NCBI GenBank assembly: GCA_903825315.1
Contig: CAIKAD010000001.1
Span: 248,001 to 312,000, forward strand
From: an uncultured Candidatus Peregrinibacteria bacterium
GTDB lineage: Bacteria; Patescibacteriota; Gracilibacteria; Peribacterales; Peribacteraceae
Reading direction: 5' to 3'
Length of the DNA stretch: 64,000 nt
Part shown: positions 16,135-24,750 of the stretch, piece by piece
Numbering within the stretch: the first letter of the stretch is position 1
How the letters are laid out: each line of letters begins with the position of its first letter
Notes under the pieces: model-generated
Databases searched by the model: none
What the model was told of the DNA's origin: nothing
The model's input: the letters and a program-made list of their open reading frames with translations, nothing else
Position numbers and translations under genes: made by a program

Positions 16135-18399
16135 TTAGGATACGGATGGATGCGTGCGTCCGTTGCCGTTCCTCGGACTCTTTTTGTACGGGGTGCCGTC
16201 CGGTCCCACACGCATCTGTACGTTAAGGATGTTGTCGGGATTCAGTTCCTTGTGGTAAATGCCATTAACCCGAAGGCTGCGGACTATGGTTTCGAAATTA
16301 TCGGTGGTGGAATCTCTCTGGAGTTCATCAATGCTTGCCTGCTGCAGAGCGAGGATCGTCCGTATTCCTTTTTCGAGGAGCGACTCCATGCAAAATCTGC
16401 CGAGCTCCAGGAAGGAGACGGGAGTTAGTCCGTCTATGGTATCCTCCCAACTTTCCGTTTCTTCTTCTTCTTGTGGCTGCTTTTTGTTGGACAACGGTAG
16501 CTCAGGATGGGGAGTTCCTGCCTTTGCCAGCTTTACTGCAATTTCTTCAATCATTGTGTTGCCCACACTGGGGATGTCAAGCAATGTCTCGGCATCAGTT
16601 TCGAGAAGGGTTTCTATTGTTGAAATTCCTTTCTTTTCCAGGATACTCTGTGTGCGTGCCTGCAGGTCGAGATTCACGAGGTTAGGCAGGGTACTTCCAT
16701 GCACTGGGTTCGGACAAGCGTCATCGCTTTCCCCAGACAAGTTTAGAAAGGGCTTTAACAGATCTGACCGCTCTTTCTTCATGAGTTTTTCGAGAGCCCT
16801 GCCTTCGATCTGGCGAACGCGTTCACGCGTCAATCCAAAGATTTTCCCCACCTCTGCCAGTGTATAGGTGTAGCCGTCTACAATGCCGAATCGGAGTTTA
16901 ATGATCTCCCGCTCGCGGTCATTGAGGGAATGGAGGACTCTTTGGAAGCGCTCCCGTAACTGCTCCTGTTTCATTTTCTCATCCGGCATCGGTGTGTTGG
17001 TGTCTGTTATCCAGTCACCGAATCTCTGGTCCTCGTCTAACTTCACCGACTGGTCCAAGCTCATGAGCGTGCGGCTCACCCTTCGGTAAATCTGCACAGC
17101 AGCTTCGGACATGTTCGCTTCCTGCGAGATTTCCTCGTCCGTCGGCGCGTGGCCTAACCGGTTTCCCGCACGGGTTTCCGCAGCCTTGATGATGGCAGGT
17201 GCGTTCTTGCCGTGCATGGGAATGCGGATGGTGCGCGCATGGTATCCAATAGCGCGCAGGATGGCCTGGTTAATCCACCACGTGGCGTAGGTGGAGAATT
17301 TGAAGCCGCGCCGGTATTCGAATTTGTTGATGGCGTGCATGAGGCCGATGTTCCCTTCCTGAATGAGATCGAGAAAGCCCAAGCCGTGCCGGCGGAATTT
17401 TTTGGCAATGGAGACGACCAGTCTTTGGTTGCCTTCCGAAAGCTGTTGACGCGCTTTTGCATTCTCTTCGTGAGCTGCCTTTGCAGTTCGCACGCGATTG
17501 CGGAGGCTCGTGGGGGATTCCTGTACTTCGCCAATGAGTGTCCGGTACTCCCGCACCAATGTCATGCGCTCTTCCGCGGAACCGCCGTTTTGCGTATGTT
17601 CCCGAATGCGTTGTTGAAGCGTGTCCAGGCGTCTGCTTGTCTCTTCCATAATCTGAATCCAGTGATTCGGCGATAGTTTTGGGGAGAGTTCTTCCAGCAG
17701 TCGCGCCGCGTGGCGCTTGCCTCGGCCTAAGTTTTTCCATTGGCTTGCTCGCTTTCCTGTATCTTCAGATTTCGAGAACGCATCGGCGCACGCTTCCCTG
17801 TTCTTGCGGCAGATGTTTTCGATGGTCCGGATGTTGGGCGCCATGCGTGCCAGAATCTGTTCCTTCTCGAGTGCTTCCGTGCGCGAAGAGCGGATGTGCC
17901 GGTCAAACGGGAGTTCACCCGTGTGTACCTGCCGAGCTGTTTGCAATCCGCTTTGCAACGCCGGTTCGAATTCCCAGATCAGTCGGTTGAGGCGTGTGCG
18001 TGATGTTTCTATTTGTTTCGCGAGGCGGTATTCCTCCGCACGAGCTAGGAGAGGAAGGTCATGTAACTGACGGAAATACATGCTGAGTGGATCAGCAGTC
18101 CATCCCCTCAGGGAATCCTCGGCAAACGCATCCAGTTCCATGTCATCATAGTTGTCTTGATCCTGTTTCTGGCTGCGAGGGGCAGAAGAAGTATGTTCCT
18201 CTTGCACGAAGAAAGGTGACCGGTGGCCGTTTCCGTTCTTCTTTCGTTCCCCGTTCATTTGCTTTCTCAAAGCGGTGTGGGGCGTGGAACGTTCTTCCGG
18301 CGCTGCATCTGCCGTCAGGTAGTGCAGCCTTTGGTGTGCTTTCGCACCATTGATCCGTTCGGGAAATCCGTTGCCGGTAGGGGTGATCATTTCTTCCAC
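16135..18399 (-). CDS. rpoD: Principal RNA polymerase sigma factor with alpha-CTD-like C-terminal extension
   Basis: 754 residues. Region 1.2 at about 102-135 ([16 protein letters not shown]), a 175-residue non-conserved insert, region 2 at 322-396 ([39 protein letters not shown]), region 3 at 397-470, region 4 at 485-545 with helix-turn-helix [23 protein letters not shown]. Sigma factors normally end there. Here about 200 more residues follow: 573-630 ([20 protein letters not shown]...[13 protein letters not shown]) closely resembles the RNA polymerase alpha C-terminal domain, and 658-717 looks like a weaker second copy. In region 2.4 the usual RQAITRAI is [11 protein letters not shown] start; ATG three codons later possible. 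Confidence 0.95.
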   Translation of the reverse strand: MEEMITPTGNGFPERINGAKAHQRLHYLTADAAPEERSTPHTALRKQMNGERKKNGNGHRSPFFVQEEHTSSAPRSQKQDQDNYDDMELDAFAEDSLRGWTADPLSMYFRQLHDLPLLARAEEYRLAKQIETSRTRLNRLIWEFEPALQSGLQTARQVHTGELPFDRHIRSSRTEALEKEQILARMAPNIRTIENICRKNREACADAFSKSEDTGKRASQWKNLGRGKRHAARLLEELSPKLSPNHWIQIMEETSRRLDTLQQRIREHTQNGGSAEERMTLVREYRTLIGEVQESPTSLRNRVRTAKAAHEENAKARQQLSEGNQRLVVSIAKKFRRHGLGFLDLIQEGNIGLMHAINKFEYRRGFKFSTYATWWINQAILRAIGYHARTIRIPMHGKNAPAIIKAAETRAGNRLGHAPTDEEISQEANMSEAAVQIYRRVSRTLMSLDQSVKLDEDQRFGDWITDTNTPMPDEKMKQEQLRERFQRVLHSLNDREREIIKLRFGIVDGYTYTLAEVGKIFGLTRERVRQIEGRALEKLMKKERSDLLKPFLNLSGESDDACPNPVHGSTLPNLVNLDLQARTQSILEKKGISTIETLLETDAETLLDIPSVGNTMIEEIAVKLAKAGTPHPELPLSNKKQPQEEEETESWEDTIDGLTPVSFLELGRFCMESLLEKGIRTILALQQASIDELQRDSTTDNFETIVRSLRVNGIYHKELNPDNILNVQMRVGPDGTPYKKSPRNGNGRTHPSVS

Positions 18400-18444
18400 T
18401 TGCCGAGATCATAAACCTGTTCCGCTATAGTACAAGAGGCTTTA

Positions 18445-19317
18445 TCAGGGACAGGGAGTTTTTGGCATTGGCGTCTGGGGATGTCCATGTTGGATCCACT
18501 GGCCGTTTTGGCAGGTCCAATCATCTTCCCCGGATGCGACGCGGATGGTGATGGCTATGGCAGCACCCACAAGGATGCCGATCACCGCGAGGAGGAGGAT
18601 GGCAGTAATTCCTTTCTTGGCGGAGGATTTTTCCCGCGGGAAGATGAGGTAGGAGTAGATGATGGGTAGGATGCCGATGAGCATTACGACGGCAAAGAAC
18701 AGCCATTCGACATGCCACCACACGAGCGCTTCGGCGAGAATCACGAGGCCGCCGATGACGAACATCCATCCCCCGAAGCGTTGGCTCTTCCGCCAGGTCT
18801 CCGGGTCCGAGAGCGTCCATGGTGTGCGCAGGCCCACGAACCAGTTCTGTCGGATTTTGCCCATGTAGTTGCCGAGGAGCACGAATAGCACGCCGATGCC
18901 AAACACCACATAGCGCCCCACCATGGCGGATTGTGTCGGGTCGATTGTGGCGAGCATTGTGATGATGAATATGTATCCCATGAATGCGACGATGGCCGTC
19001 TGTATTACGTCCCACGGATGGAGGAAGTCCTTGTAGCTGTCACGCTTGGGGTCCAGTTTCCTGAGGAGCGGGAAGAGGACTGCCATGAGGAAGGCGATCC
19101 CGGGGAGGAGCCATGTGCCGAACGCTTTGGGCGAGTATTGGTCCGGCTGTCCCGCGAAATTCCAGTGCGTGGGGATCTGTTCCGGCAAACGCGGGTAGAG
19201 GATGGCAGCCGCAATGAACAGCGCAGCCACAATGAGCCAGCGGATGGCCAGGAGGGGTCGGAGGTTCTTAGCAGAGTCGAGGGGGGAGGCCTGGGCGGGG
19301 GAGCGGGGTTGTTTCAT
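18445..19317 (-). CDS. sdpI: SdpI-family membrane protein (DUF1648 + SdpI)
   Basis: 290 residues from the ATG at 19317. DUF1648 near the N-terminus (LPEQIPTHWNFAGQPDQY) is followed by further membrane helices and the SdpI signature YMGKIRQNWFVGLRTPWTLSDPETW. About eight membrane segments. In Bacillus subtilis SdpI protects against the SdpC toxin and sequesters SdpR. The adjacent upstream sdpR fits that pairing, but no sdpC-like toxin is seen. The C-terminal tail ends with CQNGQWIQHGHPQ..., an extra Cys/Trp-rich piece of unknown role. Confidence 0.88.
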   Translation of the reverse strand: MKQPRSPAQASPLDSAKNLRPLLAIRWLIVAALFIAAAILYPRLPEQIPTHWNFAGQPDQYSPKAFGTWLLPGIAFLMAVLFPLLRKLDPKRDSYKDFLHPWDVIQTAIVAFMGYIFIITMLATIDPTQSAMVGRYVVFGIGVLFVLLGNYMGKIRQNWFVGLRTPWTLSDPETWRKSQRFGGWMFVIGGLVILAEALVWWHVEWLFFAVVMLIGILPIIYSYLIFPREKSSAKKGITAILLLAVIGILVGAAIAITIRVASGEDDWTCQNGQWIQHGHPQTPMPKTPCP

Positions 19318-19371
19318 GGGACGGGGGGGAAATCTGTAGAGGCACTTCTTCAACAGGAGTGCATCCTGAAG

Positions 19372-19632
19372 TTATTTCCGAAAGTAGGTATTGAGAGAGA
19401 GAAGAATGTCTTCAAAGACTGAGGTGTTCAGGGAGTAGATAATGAACTGCTTGCGCCGTTCGGTGACCACCAAGTTAGCGCGCTTGAGGATGTCGAGGTG
19501 GTGGCTAAGCGTAGGGCCGGTAAAGTCGAAGTGCAGCTGGATCTCCGAAACGTTCATATCCCGTTTCTTGAGAAGTTTGAGGATCTGGCGGCGCTGGGGG
19601 TCGGACAGTGCTTTGAAAACTTCGTCCATCAT
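19372..19632 (-). CDS. sdpR: ArsR-type regulator SdpR
   Basis: About 86 residues from the tandem ATGs at 19632/19629. MDEVFKALSDPQRRQILKLLKKRDMNVSEI is the ArsR/SdpR opening; the winged helix-turn-helix is LHFDFTGPTLSHHLDILKRANLV, with the wing ERRKQFIIYSLN. No metal-binding cysteine box, as expected for SdpR rather than ArsR. It should repress its own operon until SdpI titrates it. The promoter and a tandem repeat just after it (19660s) match this. The longer track frames extend upstream through the promoter and are unlikely. Confidence 0.88.
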   Translation of the reverse strand: MMDEVFKALSDPQRRQILKLLKKRDMNVSEIQLHFDFTGPTLSHHLDILKRANLVVTERRKQFIIYSLNTSVFEDILLSLNTYFRK

Positions 19633-19654
19633 GGAAGAGGTGGTGACCAGTATT

Positions 19655-19706
19655 TCGATATTTCGATAATCATCTAAATAGTACTCCACACGCATTGTAC
19701 CGTCAA
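19655..19706 (-). promoter_or_regulatory. Promoter and probable operator of sdpRI
   Basis: On the minus strand: TTGACG (19701-19706), 17-nt spacer, TACTAT (19678-19683). Just downstream is a direct repeat ATCGAAATATCGAAAT, well placed to be the autorepressor's operator. Confidence 0.7.
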
Positions 19707-19764
19707 GAGATTCCCATTGATGGCATCCGGTTGCGCTTCGCGACGCTTTCCTTACACTGCCTCC

Positions 19765-20391
19765 ATGACGTCCGTTGAAACGGCCTTTTTGGCTCTTGGC
19801 CTTTGCATGGATTCGCTTGCCGTTGCGTTGTCGCTCGGGTTGCCTTTGAGCCAAGGCTCACAGTGTTCACGCCGCGTATTATCGAGCGGTTCACCTGCTT
19901 CAGGGCAAGCGATCCGCAACCTTCCGCTGCTGCCCGCGTTTAAAGTTGCACTCAGTTTCGCAGTGTTCCAGGCTCTCATGCCGTTCCTTGGCTGGTTGGC
20001 CGGTGTGCAGCTCAAAGGAATCATTCAGAGTATGGATCATTGGATTGCGTTCGGACTCCTGTTCCTCATCGGCGTGAAAATGATGTTTGAAGCACGCACA
20101 CAGGGTGCCGGCAGTGCGCATCAGGAACGTTCCCTCGCGTGGCGTCCGCTCCTGGCGCTCGGTGTGGCGACGAGCATTGATGCGCTCGCCGTGGGCGTCG
20201 GCTTTGCATTCATGTCTGTCTCCATAATCCAAACATGCCTCGTCATCGGGATGGTGACGTTCCTCGTATCCTTTATTGGCGTTCTGGTTGGCTGCAGGGC
20301 GGGGGACGCATGCGGAAAGGGTGCGCGGATTGTGGGGGGAACTCTTCTCATTGCCCTCGGGTTCAAAATCCTCATGGAGCACCTGCAGTAG
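19765..20391 (+). CDS. mntP: MntP-type manganese efflux pump
   Basis: 208 residues from the ATG at 19765. Two inverted three-helix halves each carry the family Asp: GLCMDSLAVALSLG in TM1 and GVATSIDALAVGVGF in the second half. Six helices in all. A 25-residue Ser/Arg-rich loop (SQGSQCSRRVLSSGSPASGQ) after TM1 is longer than usual for MntP (about 190 residues) and could be an in-frame repeat insertion. Expected to export Mn2+. No yybP-ykoY element was recognised upstream; the start is preceded by ACTGCCTCC. Confidence 0.85.
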   Translation: MTSVETAFLALGLCMDSLAVALSLGLPLSQGSQCSRRVLSSGSPASGQAIRNLPLLPAFKVALSFAVFQALMPFLGWLAGVQLKGIIQSMDHWIAFGLLFLIGVKMMFEARTQGAGSAHQERSLAWRPLLALGVATSIDALAVGVGFAFMSVSIIQTCLVIGMVTFLVSFIGVLVGCRAGDACGKGARIVGGTLLIALGFKILMEHLQ

Positions 20392-20858
20392 TTCAGATCA
20401 CTAAAATTCCGCAATCTCAGCAGTTGTTCCTGGACGACGAGATGGTTGTGAAGCTCGTCGAGCGTGAAGCGAAATTCTTCGCGTATGTCCCGATGTTCCA
20501 CAACTTCTATTTCTACGGAACGCTACGATCCCCCGCCCCCTTCGAGGCCAGTCGCATGTCCGCTTCCGCTATGCTCCGCTGTTCAACCGGCGTCAGGATG
20601 GTTTGTGCGTGCCAGAAGGGGAAAAGTGGGCTTCGCGCCTATCCACTAAGGTGTGTTCCTTTTGGAACAGGGGCCTCGGTGGGTAGGTGCATAGTGAATG
20701 ACGAAGGTTTCTGGATTCTCTTTCAAAAATTACTCGTTTTTCAGGAAACCGATGAAACCGACGATCGCTTTTTACCACTTCCCTCGGATTCCTTGGTTTC
20801 TTCGGATTCTTGATTCTTTAAGGGCGCCTTAATCTTCTTCCTGCTACGATGCCGCATT
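20392..20858. other. 467-nt gap without a supported gene
   Basis: Several short frames are open on both strands but none has a convincing start context or family similarity. The right third contains an inverted repeat with arms made of GAAACCG/CGGTTTC-type words (20742-20816) and, just before htpX, an extended -10 TGCTACGAT that ends about nine bases before its ATG. Confidence 0.5.
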
Positions 20859-21704
20859 ATGGCACGCCTCAAAACCACCATTCTCCTCGCCCTCCTTACC
20901 GGCATGTTCCTCTTGGTCGGGTACTGGCTCGGCGGACAGCAGGGGGCACTTACCGCGCTCATCCTTGCAGTGATTATGAACGTCGGATCCTACTGGTTCT
21001 CGGACCGGATTGTGCTCGCCATGTACGGTGCGCGGGAGCTTCCGCCGTCACAGGAGCCGTGGCTCCACGCCATTGTGCGGGAACTGGCGCAACACGACAG
21101 CCTTCCGATGCCGCGCATCTATGTCCTGGATCTTCCCGTTCCCAATGCGTTTGCAACGGGACGCAACGAACACCATGCTGTTGTTGCCGTTACGCGCGGG
21201 TTGCTTCAGGCGCTGGATGACCGGGAGATCCGTGCAGTCCTTGCGCATGAGCTGTCGCACGTGAAGAACCGTGACATGCTGGTTTCCACCATTGCCGCCA
21301 CGCTTGCCGGGGCGCTCTCGTATCTGGCGCAGATGGCGTACTTTACCGGCATGCGCAACCAAAACGACCGCAGTGGTGGCAATGCTATTGAGGGGCTTCT
21401 GCTGTTGATCCTCTCACCTCTCATCGCCACGCTTCTGCACTTGGCCGTGTCGCGTTCGCGCGAATACCTTGCGGACGAATGCGGTGCCCGTCTCATTCGC
21501 GATCCTCTCGCTCTCGCGGATGCACTGCGGAAGATATCCTCCGCCTCGCGCACCCATCCCCTACTCGCCGGCCCCCGGTACGAGGCGTCCGCCCATCTTT
21601 TCATCGTCAATCCTTTCAAGCCGTCGTTCTTCCTATCGCTATTTTCCACACATCCACCCATCGAGGAGCGGATTGCAAGGCTGGAGGCTATGGCCAAGGG
21701 GTGA
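20859..21704 (+). CDS. htpX: HtpX-like M48 zinc metalloprotease
   Basis: 281 residues. Two N-terminal membrane helices (ILLALLTGMFLLVGYWLGG; ALTALILAVIMNVGSYWF), then the zinc site VLAHELSHVKNRDM (HExxH) and the third ligand Glu in SRSREYLADECGARL. Two further hydrophobic segments lie between them, as in HtpX. HtpX degrades misfolded membrane proteins on the cytoplasmic face. The end TSHPPIEERIARLEAM is typical of the family. Confidence 0.95.
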   Translation: MARLKTTILLALLTGMFLLVGYWLGGQQGALTALILAVIMNVGSYWFSDRIVLAMYGARELPPSQEPWLHAIVRELAQHDSLPMPRIYVLDLPVPNAFATGRNEHHAVVAVTRGLLQALDDREIRAVLAHELSHVKNRDMLVSTIAATLAGALSYLAQMAYFTGMRNQNDRSGGNAIEGLLLLILSPLIATLLHLAVSRSREYLADECGARLIRDPLALADALRKISSASRTHPLLAGPRYEASAHLFIVNPFKPSFFLSLFSTHPPIEERIARLEAMAKG

Positions 21705-21710
21705 TATACT
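21702..21710 (+). promoter_or_regulatory. Extended -10 promoter before 21738 gene
   Basis: TGATATACT overlaps the htpX stop codon, giving the following gene its own start site about 20 nt upstream of the ATG. No clear -35. Confidence 0.45.
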
Positions 21711-21737
21711 ATTCCCCTGCAATTCCCCTTCCTCTTT

Positions 21738-22115
21738 ATGCGCAAAACCGCTGCCATCGTGCTCCGGGTCGCCCTGGCCCTCACGCTTCTCCTCGTCGGA
21801 GTGATGATCTGGATCAATCCATCCGTGTGGCATTCCTATCTCCAGCCATGGGCGCAGAGCGTCAAGGTAGCCGGCTCGTCTCGCCCCATTATGCAGGCGA
21901 TGGCGATACTGGATATCCTCCTCGGCGCTGCGATGATATTTGACCTCTGGACGTGGATCGCCGCACTCGTTGCCGCCATCGCGCTCCTCCTCGCCATCAT
22001 CGCCATGGGGTTGAGTAACCTATCAATTCTCTGTCTTGGACTTTTTGGCGCAGCGATCGCCCTCTGTGTTGCCAAGATGCCGGAACCCACGGCACGCAAA
22101 ATGGGGTTGCTGTGA
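21738..22115 (+). CDS. DoxX-like small membrane protein
   Basis: 125 residues with four membrane helices; the pattern of hydrophobic spans and the RPIMQAMAILDILLGAAMIF segment recall DoxX/DoxD-like proteins. No catalytic residues are seen. Its leader contains CCCCTTCCTC before the ATG. Assignment is by topology and weak resemblance only. Confidence 0.55.
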   Translation: MRKTAAIVLRVALALTLLLVGVMIWINPSVWHSYLQPWAQSVKVAGSSRPIMQAMAILDILLGAAMIFDLWTWIAALVAAIALLLAIIAMGLSNLSILCLGLFGAAIALCVAKMPEPTARKMGLL

Positions 22116-22141
22116 GCAACCTCAGGTTCTGAATCGATTGT

Positions 22142-23005
22142 TCAGGATTGCCGAGCGAGCGTTTGGGATGGCAGCAGGTCTACGCCGTACAGTTTCCACT
22201 TGCGCATCAGGTGCTCGCGGAATGCGGTGATACCATCGCTGATCATGGAGAGGAGCGGATGGCGGTGGTTGCGCCAGACGAATGTGCGTTTGTAGCGGGG
22301 AGAAGTGATGGTTCGGAACGCGTCTGCGTACGTCCGCGGTTTGGGGCCGTGGATGACGAGACAGCTTCCCATGTCCCACACGTGGTGCGCGTCGCTGCCC
22401 CCGAGGAACGTGAGGCCGCGGGGAATAAGCCGTACGGGGAGGCGTGTGGTGTTGCGTGCCGAAAGGGAGAGCTGACGGAGGACGCGTGTGAGGTGGAGTG
22501 TCGAGAGAAATTGCTCGAGTGCGGTAAGGGACGCGTTGTATTTTTCTACGAATCGAAGGATCGTCTCATCCTTGCGCGCTATCGCTTCGGAATAGTGCCG
22601 AAGTATGCCGGAATCACTGGGGGCGAAGGGGTGGGGGATGACGCCGTGGAGGCGGCGATCTTTCTGCACGCGGGAAACCAGCTGCTTGATGGTCAACCGG
22701 TACGGCGTGATGATGTCCCGTTGCGTGTACACGTACATGTCTTTGGAGAAGACGATCATGTCGATGCCTTCCCGGGTCAGTGCTTCTACGGCGGGAATGA
22801 TCTGCGTTGTCGCGCCCTTCGGCCGATATTTGAGGAGAGTCCGGTAGGACCGGAAGGGGTGTTTAAAGGCGTGCTCTGCTACAAACACCGCGTCGAGTTT
22901 TCGCTTCCTGAATGTCGCCCAGAGTTTTTCCGCATGACGCCGGACGAAAAATTCCGGTAAGAAGAACGGAAAGTTTGGATGTAAGTGACAATCTACACGC
23001 AGCAT
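22142..23005 (-). CDS. PHP-domain metal-dependent hydrolase-like protein (copy 1)
   Basis: 287 residues. N-terminal DCHLHPNFPFF supplies the first PHP metal motif (HxH); AEHAFKHPFRSYR, IPAVEAL and VIPHPFAP follow, and GGSDAHHVWDMG is the terminal D-x-H motif. PHP domains hydrolyse phosphoesters using a trinuclear metal site. The C-terminal third has no known domain. A paralogue is at 51025-51891. Preceded by a strong promoter and not part of an operon. Confidence 0.8.
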   Translation of the reverse strand: MLRVDCHLHPNFPFFLPEFFVRRHAEKLWATFRKRKLDAVFVAEHAFKHPFRSYRTLLKYRPKGATTQIIPAVEALTREGIDMIVFSKDMYVYTQRDIITPYRLTIKQLVSRVQKDRRLHGVIPHPFAPSDSGILRHYSEAIARKDETILRFVEKYNASLTALEQFLSTLHLTRVLRQLSLSARNTTRLPVRLIPRGLTFLGGSDAHHVWDMGSCLVIHGPKPRTYADAFRTITSPRYKRTFVWRNHRHPLLSMISDGITAFREHLMRKWKLYGVDLLPSQTLARQS

Positions 23006-23019
23006 ATTTGTTTGATTTG

Positions 23020-23048
23020 ATTATAACATAAAATGAAGTGTATTGCAA
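23020..23048 (-). promoter_or_regulatory. Promoter of PHP gene copy 1
   Basis: TTGCAA, 17-nt spacer, TATAAT on the minus strand, about 15 nt before the ATG. Confidence 0.75.
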
Positions 23049-23094
23049 TATTTGGAGTCGATCGGACAAATGATCAATTACCAATGAGCAATGA

Positions 23095-23481
23095 TCAATA
23101 CTGGTGCGATTGCTTGGTATGGTTAGTGGTCTTGTTAATGATTGCTTGGAATATTTTGACGAGTTCATTGCTTTCTTCGAATAGAGAGACTCTTTCCGGT
23201 TCAAGTACGGACGGCGTTGTTGGCTTGAGGAGGGAGAACCAATATGCGCTTTCACGCGCCTCTTTGCGACAGATCTTTATCCTATAGATGAAATCATCTC
23301 TGCTCACCGCTTCTGTGGCTTCGAGACTATTTGCGCCAACGGAGCCAGTGGATTTCCAGAGCTGTCTGCAATCAGTGGAAGAAAGGGAATTTTTAGGATA
23401 GCGCTTGAGGAATTCCCGTGAGAGCAAAGCATATTGCATCGTTCTTTCTGCCAAATTGTATGGCTTTGGGTTTAGCTTCAT
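23095..23481 (-). CDS. Four-helix bundle protein (S23/avd family)
   Basis: 128 residues from MKLNPKPYNLAERTMQYALLSREFL. The order of segments (RQLWKSTGSVGANSLEATEA, then FIYRIKICRKEARESAYWFSLL, then an ELVKIFQAIINK helix) is that of the four-helix bundle family found as 23S-rRNA intervening-sequence proteins and diversity-generating-retroelement Avd. Such genes are often solitary and mobile in CPR genomes. It is flanked by ATTGGTCATT/AATGATCAAT repeats (23064-23101 and 23497-23527), which lie within the longer track frame; this argues for the start at 23481. Confidence 0.85.
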   Translation of the reverse strand: MKLNPKPYNLAERTMQYALLSREFLKRYPKNSLSSTDCRQLWKSTGSVGANSLEATEAVSRDDFIYRIKICRKEARESAYWFSLLKPTTPSVLEPERVSLFEESNELVKIFQAIINKTTNHTKQSHQY

Positions 23482-23519
23482 CTTTGGTGCGTCTTTGATC
23501 ATTGATACTTGAGAATTGG

Positions 23520-23948
23520 TCATTCCTTTAGCCATAACAAAAAATCCTCCTCTGTCGGCAAAATCGAGAGAAAATGTGTCAAAACCTTTAGCAGGGTCAC
23601 CCTCTCACGCTCCGTCAGCTCTACCGTTCGCAACGGGAACTTGCTCGTCAACAATTCCAATGTCCCGCACACGCGGCAGAAATCCGCTAGATGTGGATGG
23701 AGTTCGTTGCGCGCGATCATTCCCTTGATATTGAGAGGGAACACTGCCTCGCCGTGGAATGGCGTGAAGAGCGATGGGAGAGGCTCCGGGCACCGGCGGA
23801 TGAGGGAGAGAGCGGGACGGCTCTCGCGCAGGGCGTCCACGAGGAAGAGGAGGAAGATCTTCACTTCTTCCCGGGCGAAGGTCCGCCGGAAGGCGGAAGA
23901 GAGGTGGTCTCTGAGGAGGGTATCCGGCTCTTGCGGGCGGGTGGCCAT
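23520..23948 (-). CDS. Hypothetical protein
   Basis: 142 residues, helical and cytoplasmic, starting MATRPQEPDTLLRDHL. It contains HLADFCRVCG, a single CxxC, and otherwise no recognisable motif. It could be a remote RecO-like C-terminal fragment, but the similarity is too weak to assert. It lies directly upstream of the four-helix bundle gene. Confidence 0.45.
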   Translation of the reverse strand: MATRPQEPDTLLRDHLSSAFRRTFAREEVKIFLLFLVDALRESRPALSLIRRCPEPLPSLFTPFHGEAVFPLNIKGMIARNELHPHLADFCRVCGTLELLTSKFPLRTVELTERERVTLLKVLTHFLSILPTEEDFLLWLKE

Positions 23949-24094
23949 GGGCGTGACTCCATCGTAAACCAGTGGAAACTTACGAAAAGGCTGCCAGCAA
24001 AGGAATATTTGGCAAGTATCTTTCTTTCATCTTTACCCAGCGGAAAAAGGAGTTCTTTGTCCTCATAGAACGTCCCTCCGAAAGATGTCTGGCA

Positions 24095-24514
24095 CTACTT
24101 GTTGGCGAGCAGTTTGCCAAAGTTCTTTTCCCATGTCTTGAGCAGCTCCTGGGCCTTTTGAACTTCGTCCACCACCACGTAGACCGTGGCTTCTTTGCCG
24201 AATGTTGTGGCGTACATGTTTCGGATGTTGATACCGGCGGCTGCGCAGGCGCGCGCAATAGCGGAGATGGCGCCCGGCTCGTTCTTCATTTTGAATGCCA
24301 GCACGTCGGTAGCAGTTACCTTGTAGTGCGGCTGCAGCGTGAGCTTGGCAGTTTCGGGGTCATCCACGATGAGGTGCACCGTGTTGGAGTCTTGCCGATC
24401 TGTAAAACAGATGGCGTTGATGTTCACCTCAGCTGCGCGCAGTTTGTCGCTGAGCTGGGCAAGCGTTCCCGGCACGTTGGCGATGGGGACATTGAGCTGG
24501 ATCGCGGTGCCCAT
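24095..24514 (-). CDS. Tandem ACT-domain regulatory protein
   Basis: 139 residues made of two ACT folds: NVPIANVPGTLAQLSDKLRAAEVNINAIC and MKNEPGAISAIARACAAAGINIRNMYA, each with the PG-x-L/I ligand turn. No catalytic domain. Stand-alone ACT pairs bind amino acids and regulate enzymes or are of unknown role. The leader reads CCCTCCTTCTT before the ATG, identical in style to tuf. The upstream gap 24515-24750 contains a CGTCATC/GATGACG hairpin and no gene. Confidence 0.85.
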   Translation of the reverse strand: MGTAIQLNVPIANVPGTLAQLSDKLRAAEVNINAICFTDRQDSNTVHLIVDDPETAKLTLQPHYKVTATDVLAFKMKNEPGAISAIARACAAAGINIRNMYATTFGKEATVYVVVDEVQKAQELLKTWEKNFGKLLANK

Positions 24515-24750
24515 AAGAAGGAGGGGAAGGGACAGGGGGTTAAACGAAACCCGCCTCTCTTGCTGGGAAGGGAGGCTGAGCGTGGTTCCTTGTCCTTACG
24601 CGCACCGCCCTTCCGTCATCGTGCAGATGACGAGAAAGAGGGAGACGGTGGACATGTACATGGAAACCATGTGACATAATTATGCCTTACCTGAGACCAT
24701 TTGCAAGAACAAGAAATTTGTTCAGATAAACGCTCCCTATTCGGGGCTAT

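Noticed and set aside
19717-19764. Upstream start for mntP
   Set aside because: Overlaps the sdpR promoter -35 and adds non-membrane residues absent from MntP.
22148-22960. 270-aa ORF antisense to the PHP gene
   Set aside because: PHP motifs with correct spacing are on the minus strand.
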